DNA of 64,000 nucleotides, from NCBI RefSeq assembly GCF_019343455.1, contig NZ_CP049362.1:2108001-2172000 (forward strand). Direction: 5' to 3'. This DNA is from Alcaligenes ammonioxydans (GTDB lineage: Bacteria; Pseudomonadota; Gammaproteobacteria; Burkholderiales; Burkholderiaceae_B). Below the pieces are notes generated by a model. The model worked only from the letters and a program-made list of their open reading frames with translations. It did not search any database and was not told the DNA's origin. Below are positions 9,449 through 18,067 of this stretch, piece by piece. Position numbers and translations under genes: made by a program. The first letter of the stretch is position 1; each line of letters begins with the position of its first letter.

Positions 9449-10210
9449 TTATTGGCCCTGCATCTGGCGTCGAAACGAGAGCAGCTCGCGCGCCCAGCGC
9501 GTAGCCGGCAAACCATAATCAGCCTGCACCTGCTCGGCACGACTGAGCAGTTCGCCCGCGGTCATCTCCAGGGTGCTGCCTTTAAAGGCCAGAACGACCT
9601 GATTGCCCTCATCCATTTCGGGCAAGAGCAGTACTTTGCCATTAAAAGCGGCGCGAATGTTGTCAATATTATGTTTGAAGCTGGGATGCGCGCCAAAAAG
9701 ATTGACGGTCATGATGCCCTCGTCTTCCAGAACGGCACGGCAGTCCTGATAAAACTCCAGACTGTCTCGCACAGGACCTTGCGCATCGGCATCATACAAA
9801 TCCACCATCAAGGCCCGATATTGACCATGTTGCCCGCTGTCTTGTACCCATACGCCGGCATCGGCCTGATCGATCAGCGAGCGCGCGCTGCGAGGCAAGC
9901 GAAAGAAAGCATGACACATGCCAATGACTGAGGGATTCCACTCGACGGTCTGAACCTGGCACGCCGTCTGCTTCAAACAGAAACGCAGCAAGGACCCGGC
10001 TCCCAGACCCAGAATGGCCAGCTTGTGCTCAGGTTTGGGGTCTTCCATGAACAGCAACCAGGCCATCATTTGCTGCGTATAAGCCAAGACCAGCTCGGCG
10101 GGCTTGCGAATGCGCATCGCGCCTTGAATCCACTCCGTGCCAAAGTGCAGATAACGAATCCCTTCGCTTTCCGACAATGTGGGGCTGTCATCCCCCTGCT
10201 CACCTGCCAT
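9449..10210 (-). CDS. Spermidine-synthase-like (class I methyltransferase fold) protein
   Basis: 253 residues with a Rossmann core of the spermidine synthase family: the nucleotide-binding stretch LAILGLGAGSLLRF near residue 64, an acidic VEWNPSVI strand end near 89, and YRALMVDLYDA near 132, where true synthases hold the catalytic Asp. The canonical polyamine-binding YxE motif region is only partly evident, so putrescine aminopropyl transfer is uncertain; many bacterial proteins annotated as spermidine synthase of this length are of unknown function. It is monocistronic, transcribed away from the decayed region upstream. Confidence 0.7.
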   Translation of the reverse strand: MAGEQGDDSPTLSESEGIRYLHFGTEWIQGAMRIRKPAELVLAYTQQMMAWLLFMEDPKPEHKLAILGLGAGSLLRFCLKQTACQVQTVEWNPSVIGMCHAFFRLPRSARSLIDQADAGVWVQDSGQHGQYRALMVDLYDADAQGPVRDSLEFYQDCRAVLEDEGIMTVNLFGAHPSFKHNIDNIRAAFNGKVLLLPEMDEGNQVVLAFKGSTLEMTAGELLSRAEQVQADYGLPATRWARELLSFRRQMQGQ

Positions 10211-10307
10211 GAAACTCTTCCTTGCAAATCAGTCAGGCCCGCCCGCTCAGACCGAGTGCTCAGCGCGGGGCCACGCCCTGGTCCGAACCTGCAGACACAG
10301 AAAACAT

Positions 10308-10345
10308 CGCCGGAAGGCGGCATTGCGCCACTTCCGGCGTTTTTT
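10308..10345 (+). terminator. Hairpin with T-run, terminator-like
   Basis: CGCCGGAAG pairs with CTTCCGGCG, with an internal GGCG/CGCC extension, followed on the plus strand by TTTTTT. No plus-strand gene ends here. It may mark an ancestral gene end, or it may act in both directions on the minus-strand remnant upstream. Confidence 0.5.
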
Positions 10346-10369
10346 AGCAAGGCGCCATCATAACAGCGA

Positions 10370-10492
10370 TCACCGCAGAGCAAAGAGCAGATTCAGACGC
10401 GCCCCACCATGACGACCGTATCCTGACTGCCATTCCAGACCCAGGGTGGTCAAGGCGTAGCGGGCTCGACCGCCTTGAATGCGAATCTGCCA
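10370..10492 (-). pseudogene. Remnant of an outer-membrane beta-barrel protein (C-terminal fragment)
   Basis: A 40-codon open stretch with no start codon, ending at a TGA (10372-10370). It reads like the last strands of a porin or autotransporter barrel: alternating polar and hydrophobic residues in ALTTLGLEW, GYGRHGG and ARLNLLFALR. Upstream the frame is closed by a TAA and the remaining sequence to 10650 holds no convincing gene. I interpret it as debris of a deleted gene. The parent family is a guess. Confidence 0.35.
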
Positions 10493-10644
10493 TTATCCCG
10501 ATCAGAAGCCGCAAAGACTCGCTGCTCGACCAGCCAGTCCTAGACGTGGTTTCAACACAATTCCGTGTTATTGACTGGATGCTTAGGGGCCCACAAGAGG
10601 GGACGTGGCTAGACCGGTTTTGTCAGGATATATACGCCTGAACC

Positions 10645-10687
10645 AAAAAAAAACCGGAGAGCGGTTTGATCCGCTCCCCGGGTTTTC
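10645..10687 (-). terminator. Rho-independent terminator of bktB
   Basis: On the minus strand CCGGGGAGCGG pairs with CCGCTCTCCGG (one G-T pair) and is followed by nine T. It lies about 40 bases beyond the thiolase stop. Confidence 0.85.
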
Positions 10688-10727
10688 CATCCTCTCATCA
10701 AGGCCGGGACAACCGACCTGCGCAAGC

Positions 10728-11909
10728 TCAGGGACGCTCAAAAATAGCGGCAATCCCCTGCCCGCCCCCAATGCACATGGTGACCAGGGCATAGCGGCCC
10801 TGCACACGCTGCAGCTCATGCAAGGCCTTGACCGTAATGGCGGCACCTGTCGCCCCAATCGGGTGACCCAGGCTGATACCACTGCCGTTGGGATTGACTC
10901 GCGCCGGGTCCAGCCCCAACTCGCGCAATACCGCGCATGCCTGGGCGGCAAAGGCTTCATTGGACTCAACCACATCCAGATCAGACACGCTCAAGCCCGC
11001 ACGTTCCAGCGCCAAACGGCTGGCTGGCACAGGTCCAATGCCCATAATGCTCGGGTCCACACCGGCGTGTCCCCATGACACCAGCCGGGCCAAGGGTTTG
11101 AGGCCGCGTTGGCGAGCTTCATCGGCGCACATCAGCAAAACGGCGGCCGCTCCGTCATTCAGGCCCGAAGCGTTGCCGGTCGTCACACTGCCTCCCTCGG
11201 GCAGGAACACTGGCTTCAAACCCGTGAAATTGTCCATGGTGGCATCCAGACGCACGTGCTCATCCTGATCAAACACAATCTCGCCTTTGCGACTTTTCTG
11301 GATGATCGGCACGATCTGCTCTTTGAAGTAGCCCTGTTCAATCGCCCGCTGCGCACGCTGGTGCGACTCCAGGGCGAGCTCATCCTGCTCGGCACGGGTG
11401 ACGCCATATTGACGGGCGACGTTCTCGGCCGTGATCCCCATGTGAACGCGATCAAAAGGATCGGTTAACGCCCCCGTCATCATGTCCATCATGACCGAAT
11501 CACCCATGCGCGCGCCCCAGCGATGAGCGCTGGCCATGTACGGGGCTCGGCTCATACTTTCTGCTCCGCCTGCCAAAGCAACCTTGGCATCACCCACCAG
11601 AATGCCTTGTGCGGCCGAGACAATCGCCTGCAGACCGGAGCCACACAGCCGATTTACATTCATGGCCGGCGTTCCATGTCCCACGCCGGCTTGCACGGAG
11701 GCCACACGCGACAAATACATGTCACGCGGCTCGGTCTGAATGACTTGCCCCATCACCACATGCTGAACGTCTGCCGCTGATACACCGCTTCTGTCCAGCA
11801 CCGCCCGCAATACGGTGGCCCCCATTTCAATGGGGGACACATTTTTCAAGCCCCCCCCAAAATCCCCAATCGCAGTACGACATGCCTGGACCACCACCAC
11901 TTCTTTCAT
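10728..11909 (-). CDS. bktB: Beta-ketothiolase / acetyl-CoA acyltransferase, BktB-like
   Basis: Thiolase that condenses or cleaves beta-ketoacyl-CoA. Three catalytic regions are intact: nucleophilic Cys in NRLCGSGLQ (about residue 88), His in GHPIGATGA and acid/base Cys in CIGGGQG near the C-terminus. At 393 residues it is the size of Cupriavidus BktB and shares with it the distinctive QTEPRDMYL and ALHELXRVQGRYALVTMCIG-type text, so it may accept C4-C5 substrates. The ATG at 11909 has a GGAGG ten bases upstream, whereas the longer in-frame ATG at 11930 does not. Monocistronic, with its own terminator. A degradative rather than polyester role cannot be excluded. Confidence 0.85.
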   Translation of the reverse strand: MKEVVVVQACRTAIGDFGGGLKNVSPIEMGATVLRAVLDRSGVSAADVQHVVMGQVIQTEPRDMYLSRVASVQAGVGHGTPAMNVNRLCGSGLQAIVSAAQGILVGDAKVALAGGAESMSRAPYMASAHRWGARMGDSVMMDMMTGALTDPFDRVHMGITAENVARQYGVTRAEQDELALESHQRAQRAIEQGYFKEQIVPIIQKSRKGEIVFDQDEHVRLDATMDNFTGLKPVFLPEGGSVTTGNASGLNDGAAAVLLMCADEARQRGLKPLARLVSWGHAGVDPSIMGIGPVPASRLALERAGLSVSDLDVVESNEAFAAQACAVLRELGLDPARVNPNGSGISLGHPIGATGAAITVKALHELQRVQGRYALVTMCIGGGQGIAAIFERP

Positions 11910-12103
11910 ATGAATCTCCCTCCATCCCATTGGGATAAGATGACCTGCATAAAAAAAGCCAAGCTGACAAAAACGTTCACTCGAATATACACGGCTGCCA
12001 TGGAAAACTATAAAGCAGACACAAAGACCTTAATTCGCAGTATGGTTTTATACCTTACCCACAAGACACGTTCTTGATAACTCTTTTTAAAGGATTGCCC
12101 CTC

Positions 12104-12565
12104 ATGTACGAGCGTATCCTGGTCTGCACCGACGGCTCAGAACTGTCCGCCCATGCTGTCACCCATGCATTGAATCTGGCTAAAGCCACCGGCGCCAAAC
12201 TGCTGGCTTTGCGCGTCATTCCCCGGTACCGCCAAAGTTACCTGGAAGGAGGCCCGATTCTGGATCAAAAACTCGATAGCCGCATCGAAGCATCCTGGGT
12301 GGAACACGCACAATCCGAACTGGCCGCAGTCAAGCAGGCCGGTAAAGATATTGGCGTGTCTGTCAAAGGCCTGGTGGTGAAATCAGAACTGGTAGCCGAT
12401 GCAATCATCGCCACTGCCGAAAAACAAAAGGCCGACTTGATCGTCATGTCCTCGCACGGACGCAAAGGCTATAAACGTCTGTTGCTGGGCAGCGAAACCC
12501 AGCACGTATTGACGTATTCGGAAATTCCCGTGTTGGTCATCCGCAAAAAAGCCAAGAAAAAATAA
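12104..12565 (+). CDS. Universal stress protein (UspA family)
   Basis: Small cytosolic alpha/beta stress protein, 153 residues. It starts MYERILVCTDGSE with the beta1 Asp, and carries the ATP-binding-type G-2x-G-9x-G(S/T) region near the C-terminus (SSHGRKGYKRLLLGSETQHV), so nucleotide binding is likely. The tail is very basic (KKAKKK). ATG 12104 follows AAAGGA at about a dozen bases; an in-frame ATG at 12074 would add an unrelated leader. It is monocistronic, bounded by a terminator at 12583-12608. Confidence 0.9.
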   Translation: MYERILVCTDGSELSAHAVTHALNLAKATGAKLLALRVIPRYRQSYLEGGPILDQKLDSRIEASWVEHAQSELAAVKQAGKDIGVSVKGLVVKSELVADAIIATAEKQKADLIVMSSHGRKGYKRLLLGSETQHVLTYSEIPVLVIRKKAKKK

Positions 12566-12582
12566 CACGCGACCAAGCATCT

Positions 12583-12608
12583 AAACGCAAACTCCGGTTT
12601 GCGTTTTT
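12583..12608 (+). terminator. Rho-independent terminator of the usp gene
   Basis: AAACGCAAAC-TCC-GGTTTGCGTTTTT: a perfect hairpin with a T-run, 17 bases beyond the stop. Confidence 0.85.
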
Positions 12609-12626
12609 GATTCTCAGGAGGCTTGC

Positions 12627-13412
12627 ATGAGCGTCAGCACACGGGAAAAACGTCGCCGTTTTCGGGCCTTGCATGAAAATGGCCTACTGATTCTGCCCAA
12701 TCCCTGGGACATAGGCAGTGCCCGCCGGCTCGAGCGCATGGGCGCTCAAGCCCTTGCAAGCAGCAGCGCCGCGTTTGCCTGGTCCAGAGGATTGGAAGAC
12801 TTTGAAGTGGGGCGCGACGCCCTGCTCGGCCACTTGCGCGAGCTGAGCGCCTGTACCAGCCTGCCCATCAACGCCGACTTTGAAAATGGCTTTGCCGATG
12901 AGCCCGAACACGTGGCCACTAACGTCAGTCTGGCCATTGAAACCGGCATCGCCGGTTTGTCCATTGAAGATCGGCAGACGCAGGGCCTGTATGACCTGGA
13001 TCTGGCCGTTGCCCGGATGCGAGCCGCCAAACAAGCGATTCGCGAGAGTGGTGAGGATGTCATGCTGGTGGGCCGCTGTGAAGGCCTATTGATCGGTGCG
13101 CTCAGCCTGGAGGAGACCATAGCAAGACTACAGGCCTTTGCGGCGGCCGGGGCTGACGTGGTTTACGCCCCCGGTTTGCGAGTGCTGGACGACATCGCCC
13201 GTCTTGTTCGGGCACTGGCCCCTACCCCGGTCAATGTTCTGCTGATCCACCCCGGCCTGACCGTGCCCGATCTGGCCGCCATAGGTGTGCGACGAGTCAG
13301 CACCGGTTCCCAACTGGCCTTGGCAAGTTGGAATCATTTCGAACAAGTGAGCCTGCAACTGCTGGAGCAAGGCCACCTGCCCCCCACTGCAGCGCATCGC
13401 CCTTGGCCTTAG
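12627..13412 (+). CDS. Isocitrate lyase / PEP phosphonomutase family protein
   Basis: Predicted TIM-barrel lyase or phosphomutase of 261 residues acting on 2-carbon-unit-bearing oxo-acids. Features: LPNPWDIGSARRLE near residue 24 (family N-terminal motif), ASSSAAFAWSRG, the metal-binding DFENGF near 86, and IEDRQ near 112, corresponding to the ED of the oxaloacetate/PEP-mutase family. The catalytic KKCGH-type loop of isocitrate lyase is absent; VGRCEGLL stands in its place, as in the subgroup of unknown substrate often annotated as carboxyvinyl-carboxyphosphonate mutase. A GGAGG precedes the ATG. Confidence 0.8.
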   Translation: MSVSTREKRRRFRALHENGLLILPNPWDIGSARRLERMGAQALASSSAAFAWSRGLEDFEVGRDALLGHLRELSACTSLPINADFENGFADEPEHVATNVSLAIETGIAGLSIEDRQTQGLYDLDLAVARMRAAKQAIRESGEDVMLVGRCEGLLIGALSLEETIARLQAFAAAGADVVYAPGLRVLDDIARLVRALAPTPVNVLLIHPGLTVPDLAAIGVRRVSTGSQLALASWNHFEQVSLQLLEQGHLPPTAAHRPWP

Positions 13413-13438
13413 CGTGCCGTGACAGACCGGGCAGGCAT

Positions 13439-13471
13439 AAAAAAGCGCAAGCAACCGGGCTTGCGCTTTTT
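13439..13471. terminator. Bidirectional terminator
   Basis: AAAAAGCGCAAGC pairs with GCTTGCGCTTTTT. It serves the plus-strand lyase-family gene and the minus-strand 46-residue gene, which converge here. Confidence 0.8.
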
Positions 13472-13488
13472 AAGCTCTCAGTCAGAAC

Positions 13489-13629
13489 TCAACTGTCCTG
13501 ATTCTGCTCACTGGAAGTGTCCGCCTTGGACTTCTGATCGGCTTCCACGACAGCTTTCTTGGGAGCCACCCAATTCAAGGGCTCGACCTCAAAGGCTTGC
13601 TTACGACGTACTGGTTTCGATTTGCTCAC
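13489..13629 (-). CDS. Small basic/acidic protein of unknown function (46 aa, GTG start)
   Basis: I do not recognise a family. The frame opens with GTG at 13629, and a CAGGAG lies six bases upstream, which makes real translation likely. The product has a basic N-terminus (SKSKPVRRK), a short hydrophobic patch (VEPLNWVAPKKAV) and a charged, Ser/Gln-rich disordered tail. No membrane segment. It is followed by a bidirectional terminator, consistent with a small monocistronic gene. Confidence 0.5.
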   Translation of the reverse strand: MSKSKPVRRKQAFEVEPLNWVAPKKAVVEADQKSKADTSSEQNQDS

Positions 13630-13911
13630 GAATAACTCCTGCTCAATATCGACAGGGGGCGCTGCCCTTAGCACCCCGATTTCTTTATTATATCAATGAT
13701 TAGACCGCAAATCAATTCCACACGCGTTATAAACGCATTATCAGATCAAATTAGACGACGTTGAGCAAAAATAAAAGAAATTAAAACCGAGCTTTTCATA
13801 GACAAAAAGGACATCGACTTCTTCGCCCTGCCTTGCTGGCAGGAACCGAACAAGGCCCGGCCCTCCCCTCTCGCTTCACAAGTTGGATTACAACAATAAA
13901 GAGACCACGAC

Positions 13912-14805
13912 ATGCGCGATTCACACCCCACCGACCACCTGGATCGATCCTTGCGCAGTTTTCTGCGTATTGCACAATTAGGCTCCGTCAGCAAAGCGGC
14001 TGAAGATTTAGGACTGAGCCAATCGAGTCTGAGCAAACAACTGAGCGCACTGGAGCAAAGCCTGGGCCAGACGCTATTTATCCGCACCGGACGCGGCGTC
14101 AGCCTGAACGATGCCGGCGAGCTACTGCGCCAGGCAATTGAACCGGCATACAGCCGCATTGACAGCGCTATCCACGCCGTGCGCCAGGAACATGGCATCC
14201 ATTCGGGCACGGTACGGCTGGCGACGGTGCATACCCTAAGCTACTACTTCATGTCGGATGTTGCAGCCGCTTTCATGAGCACCCACCCTGGCGTGAACTT
14301 GTCTCTGTTGGGGCGCAGCTCACCAGAAGTGGTGGCCTTGGTCGAAAGCGGCAAAGCCGACGTAGGATTTGTCTACGATTCGGCCGTAGACTGCGGAGGG
14401 CTGATTTCCCATTCTTTGTTTGACGATCATATGTGCCGCATCTCTGCCAGACACGAGGCCGTGCCCAGCACGGACCTCCGTCATCAGGACTTGCGCCTGA
14501 TTGGTTTTCCGCCCCACTATGCCCTGCGCCGCATGATTCACAGCAGCGGGCTGCATCCCGAGTTTGTGGCTGAGGTCGAGACTATAGACGCCATGTTGCG
14601 ACTGGTGGCGTCCGGACTGGGCGACTGTATTTTGCCCAGCCGTATTCCCGACACCTTGCTGCACGAGCATCAACTGCATAAATACCCCATCGAGCTCCCC
14701 AGCCTACAACGTCGGGTGGTGGCGATCTTGCGGGCAGACCGTGACCCACAAGCCCTGACCTCACGGCTGCTCGAATGTGCTTTACGAATAGCTCAAAGCG
14801 TGTGA
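13912..14805 (+). CDS. LysR-family transcriptional regulator
   Basis: 297 residues. N-terminal winged helix: LRSFLRIAQLGSVSKAAEDLGLSQ-type text over residues 14-38 and SLSKQLSALEQSLG around 40-53, followed by the linker helix and a periplasmic-binding-like co-inducer domain (residues about 95-290). The Shine-Dalgarno is weak (AAAGAG, about ten bases before the ATG). The 237-base upstream region is AT-rich and contains GCGTT-ATA-AACGC at 13724-13736. It converges on the decarboxylase gene rather than diverging from it, so the target is not evident from position. Confidence 0.9.
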   Translation: MRDSHPTDHLDRSLRSFLRIAQLGSVSKAAEDLGLSQSSLSKQLSALEQSLGQTLFIRTGRGVSLNDAGELLRQAIEPAYSRIDSAIHAVRQEHGIHSGTVRLATVHTLSYYFMSDVAAAFMSTHPGVNLSLLGRSSPEVVALVESGKADVGFVYDSAVDCGGLISHSLFDDHMCRISARHEAVPSTDLRHQDLRLIGFPPHYALRRMIHSSGLHPEFVAEVETIDAMLRLVASGLGDCILPSRIPDTLLHEHQLHKYPIELPSLQRRVVAILRADRDPQALTSRLLECALRIAQSV

Positions 14806-14951
14806 CAAGACACTGCAACAAGAGCGTGTCACAAGGGCTCACAGATAGCCAAGCCGTAAAAAAACGGGCCTGACGACCGACATTTCAAGTCTGGAAATTG
14901 CCCAGAATCTTGAAGGCCCATCACCTGGCCCGCTCACTTAACGGCTCTAGC

Positions 14952-14980
14952 CCAAGGCCGGGTTCCCTCTGCGGCCTTGG
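14952..14980. terminator. Hairpin between LysR and decarboxylase genes
   Basis: CCAAGGCC and GGCCTTGG form an 8-bp stem just beyond the decarboxylase stop. No T-run follows in either direction, so termination is only plausible. Confidence 0.35.
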
Positions 14981-14997
14981 ATTGCACACTGCTTTAT

Positions 14998-17265
14998 TTA
15001 CTGTGCCACGCAGTCCACGTAGTAGCGTTTCTGACCAGTGGCATCCACCTCTTCCACGAAACCGTGAATATCAGTCCCAAAACCCGGGCACTGACGATGC
15101 AGTTCACGCGAGAACTTCAGGAAGTCCACAATCGTTTTGTTGAACGCTTCACCGGGGATCAGCAATGGAATACCCGGTGGGTACGGTGTAATCAGGTTCG
15201 TGGTGACACGACCTTCCAATTGATCGATCTCCACGCGCTCTGTGCGGCGCTGCGCAATGCAGGCAAAGGCATCCGCCGGACGCATGACCGGCACCACATC
15301 GGACAGGTACATATCGGTCATCAGGCGGGCAATGTCGTGCTTGGCGTAAAGCTGATGCACATGCTGACACAAGTCGCGCAAGCCCATTTCCTCGTAGCAC
15401 GGGTACTGGCGCGCAAACTGCGGCAGGACACGCCAGACTGGCAAGTTGCGGTCATAGTCATCCTTGAATTGCTGCAGGGCAGTCACCAGGGAATTCCAGC
15501 GGCCTTTGGTAATGCCAATCGTGAACATGATGAAAAAGCTGTAGAGCCCAATCTTCTCCACGATCACGCCGCGCTGCGCCAGGAACTTGGTCACGATGGA
15601 GGCGGGAATGCCGGTTTCCCCGAATGCCCCCTTCAGATCCAGGCCGGGTGTGACAATCGTTGCCTTGATCGGGTCCAGCATATTGAAGCCGTCTGCCAGG
15701 GGACCAAAACCGTGCCATTCGCTATGCTCGGGATCGTCCGTGATGATCCAGTCCTCGGGCTGGCCCACCCCATCTTCGGCCAAAGTCGGCGGGCCCCAGA
15801 CTTTGAACCACCAATCGTCCTCATCGAACTGGGATTCCACCTTGCGCATGGCGCGGCGAAAATCCAGTGCCTCGATAATGCTCTCCTCGACCAGCACGCG
15901 ACCGCCGGGCGGCTCCATCATGGCGGCCGCCACATCGCAAGAGGCGATGATCGCGTACTGCGGGCTGGTGCTGGTATGCATCAGATAGGCTTCATTGAAC
16001 AAGTGGCGGTCCAGGCTACGGGTAACCGAATCCTGAGCCAGCACATGGCTGGCCTGACTCAGACCAGCCAGTAATTTGTGCGTGGACTGGGTGGAGAACA
16101 CCATCGTCTCTTGAGGACGCGGGCGGTTCTTGCCCATGGCATGAAACTGACCATAGAAAGGATGAAACGCCGCGTGCGGAATCCAGGCTTCGTCAAAGTG
16201 CAGCACTTCCACATAACCATCCACCGCATTTTTGATGACCTGAGTGTCATAGATGATGCCGTCGTAGGTGGACTGAGTCAGCGTCAGCACACGCGGTTTC
16301 ACCGTATCGGCATCCAGATGAGACAGCAACGGATGGTTGCGGATCTTCTCGCGAATGGTTTCGATATCAAATTCGCTACGCGCAATGGGGCCGATAATCC
16401 CGAAGTGATTACGAGTCGGACGCAAAAACACCGGAATGGCACCGGTCATCACAATGCTGTGCAGGATGGACTTGTGGCAGTTGCGGTCGACGACCACCAC
16501 ATCACCCGGTGCCACAGCATGGTGCCAGACAATCTTGTTGCTGGTGCTCGTGCCGTTGGTCACGAAAAAGCAATGGTCAGCATTGAAGATACGCGCCGCA
16601 TTGCGTTCGCTGGCACCAATGGCACCGTTGTGATCGAGCAATTGGCCCAGTTCCTCGACGGCATTGCAGACGTCGGCCCGCAGCATGTTTTCACCAAAGA
16701 ACTGGTGAAAAATCTGCCCCACCGGGCTTTTCAGAAAGGCCACGCCACCGGAGTGACCGGGGCAGTGCCAGGAATAGGAGCCGTCCTCGGCGTAATCGAG
16801 CAAGGCTTTCAAAAAGGGGGGTTTGACCCCTTCCACGTAACTGCGCGCCTCCCGCACGATGTGACGCGCCACGAACTCGGGCGTGTCCTCAAACATGTGA
16901 ATGACGCCTTGCAGCTCGCGCAAAATATCGTTTGGCATATGACGAGCGGTTTTGGTCTCGCCATAGACATAAATGGGCACATCGGTATTGCGTCGGCGAA
17001 CAGCCCGGATAAAGGCCCGCAGATTGACCAGCGCAGGTGCACTGTCTCCATCTTGCGTGAACTCCTCATCATCGATGGACAAAATAAACGCACTGGCACG
17101 ACTTTGCTGCTGGGCAAACTGACTCAGATCGCCATAACTGGTGGTTCCCAACACCTCGAAGCCCTCGGCCTCGATCGCATCTGCTAATACACGAATGCTC
17201 AGACCAGACGCATTTTCAGAACGAAAATCCTCATCGATGATCACAATGGGGAATTGATATTGCAT
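14998..17265 (-). CDS. Biodegradative-type Orn/Lys/Arg decarboxylase (AdiA-like)
   Basis: PLP enzyme of 755 residues, exactly the size of E. coli AdiA, that removes CO2 from a basic amino acid to give a polyamine precursor, usually consuming protons under acid stress. Domains: receiver-like N-terminal wing (1-140), PLP core with SWHCPGHSGG near 165, HFDEAW near 356 and the Schiff-base Lys397 in STHKLL, then a C-terminal domain with PYPPGIPLLIPGE near 705. Arginine is the likeliest substrate from overall resemblance to AdiA, but lysine or ornithine cannot be ruled out. No antiporter gene is adjacent. Confidence 0.88.
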   Translation of the reverse strand: MQYQFPIVIIDEDFRSENASGLSIRVLADAIEAEGFEVLGTTSYGDLSQFAQQQSRASAFILSIDDEEFTQDGDSAPALVNLRAFIRAVRRRNTDVPIYVYGETKTARHMPNDILRELQGVIHMFEDTPEFVARHIVREARSYVEGVKPPFLKALLDYAEDGSYSWHCPGHSGGVAFLKSPVGQIFHQFFGENMLRADVCNAVEELGQLLDHNGAIGASERNAARIFNADHCFFVTNGTSTSNKIVWHHAVAPGDVVVVDRNCHKSILHSIVMTGAIPVFLRPTRNHFGIIGPIARSEFDIETIREKIRNHPLLSHLDADTVKPRVLTLTQSTYDGIIYDTQVIKNAVDGYVEVLHFDEAWIPHAAFHPFYGQFHAMGKNRPRPQETMVFSTQSTHKLLAGLSQASHVLAQDSVTRSLDRHLFNEAYLMHTSTSPQYAIIASCDVAAAMMEPPGGRVLVEESIIEALDFRRAMRKVESQFDEDDWWFKVWGPPTLAEDGVGQPEDWIITDDPEHSEWHGFGPLADGFNMLDPIKATIVTPGLDLKGAFGETGIPASIVTKFLAQRGVIVEKIGLYSFFIMFTIGITKGRWNSLVTALQQFKDDYDRNLPVWRVLPQFARQYPCYEEMGLRDLCQHVHQLYAKHDIARLMTDMYLSDVVPVMRPADAFACIAQRRTERVEIDQLEGRVTTNLITPYPPGIPLLIPGEAFNKTIVDFLKFSRELHRQCPGFGTDIHGFVEEVDATGQKRYYVDCVAQ

Positions 17266-17376
17266 GCCATGTCCTTAATACAAGGGAGTGCCGCAGGGGG
17301 CGGCAAAAAAAGGGAGGGACGCCAGTCGCTTTTGTGCTGCAGATCGTACCGATTTTCACGTCCCGTCATTTGACAC

Positions 17377-17405
17377 TTGCTTTTCCCTACGTCCTTGGGC
17401 ATAAT
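17377..17405 (+). promoter_or_regulatory. Probable sigma-70 promoter of tRNA-Cys
   Basis: TTGCTT (17377-17382), a 17-base spacer and CATAAT (17400-17405) place the transcription start about 20 bases before the tRNA. Confidence 0.4.
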
Positions 17406-17431
17406 TTTACATGTCCCAGGACAAAACAAAA

Positions 17432-17505
17432 GGCGTGGTGACAGATTGGCTATGTGACGGACTGCAAATCCGTTCAGGTTGGTTCGATTCCAGCACACGC
17501 CTCCA
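17432..17505 (+). tRNA. tRNA-Cys (anticodon GCA)
   Basis: A 74-base cloverleaf with encoded CCA: acceptor GGCGTGG/ACACGCC, D arm ACAG...ATGT, anticodon stem ACGGA/TCCGT around loop CTGCAAA, and T arm GTTGG-TTCGATT-CCAGC, with U73 as discriminator as in bacterial tRNA-Cys. The acceptor pair 7-66 reads G-A and is a mismatch. A terminator follows. Confidence 0.95.
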
Positions 17506-17562
17506 TCTTGCTTGCATTCAAGACCGACAAAACTGGCTTAAGTTCCGGTTTGATGCACACAG

Positions 17563-17590
17563 AAAAAGTCGCCTTTAGGGCGATTTTTTT
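17563..17590 (+). terminator. Rho-independent terminator after tRNA-Cys
   Basis: TCGCC-TTTAG-GGCGA stem flanked by A-run and T7 run. Confidence 0.75.
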
Positions 17591-18067
17591 ATTCACTTTT
17601 CCTGGGCTGCAAATCGGCACCCTCTGCGCTGCGGCCAAGCATTTTCATCCCACTTGGCCCACCAATCCAACTTGGCCTGCAATTTAACACAAGCACGCGC
17701 GTGATCTGCGCAAAAAGCCCGCTTTTTCGTGCCCTAAAAACATCACTGTGCATGCAAGACCCGCGAGGTCTTGAACCCTGTCTTTGTAGCTGTTACATGC
17801 AAATAATGAACAGTGAAACTCCTGGCCTCACGTGTCTGCTTTTTACTACGACCTAGTACAAACATCCGCCATCCGTATTTGATTCACCCCCGCAAGCCTG
17901 CTGGCTTTAAAACCAGCCTTTGGCCTGCGCTGATATGATGGCGGCATTCGCGCATGCTCCAGGTCATCGAGCGGCTTTGTCCGCCTTGCTGGCCGCCTCT
18001 GCCTCACCCATAACCATAAGACCGTCTGCAAACGGTTTTCACCGATTCAAGTCGATTGTCGAACACC
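17591..18067. other. Gene-free stretch upstream of xthA
   Basis: No convincing reading frame. It contains a 7-bp hairpin CAAGACC-CGCGA-GGTCTTG at 17755-17773 without a T-run. Nothing else recognisable. Confidence 0.5.
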
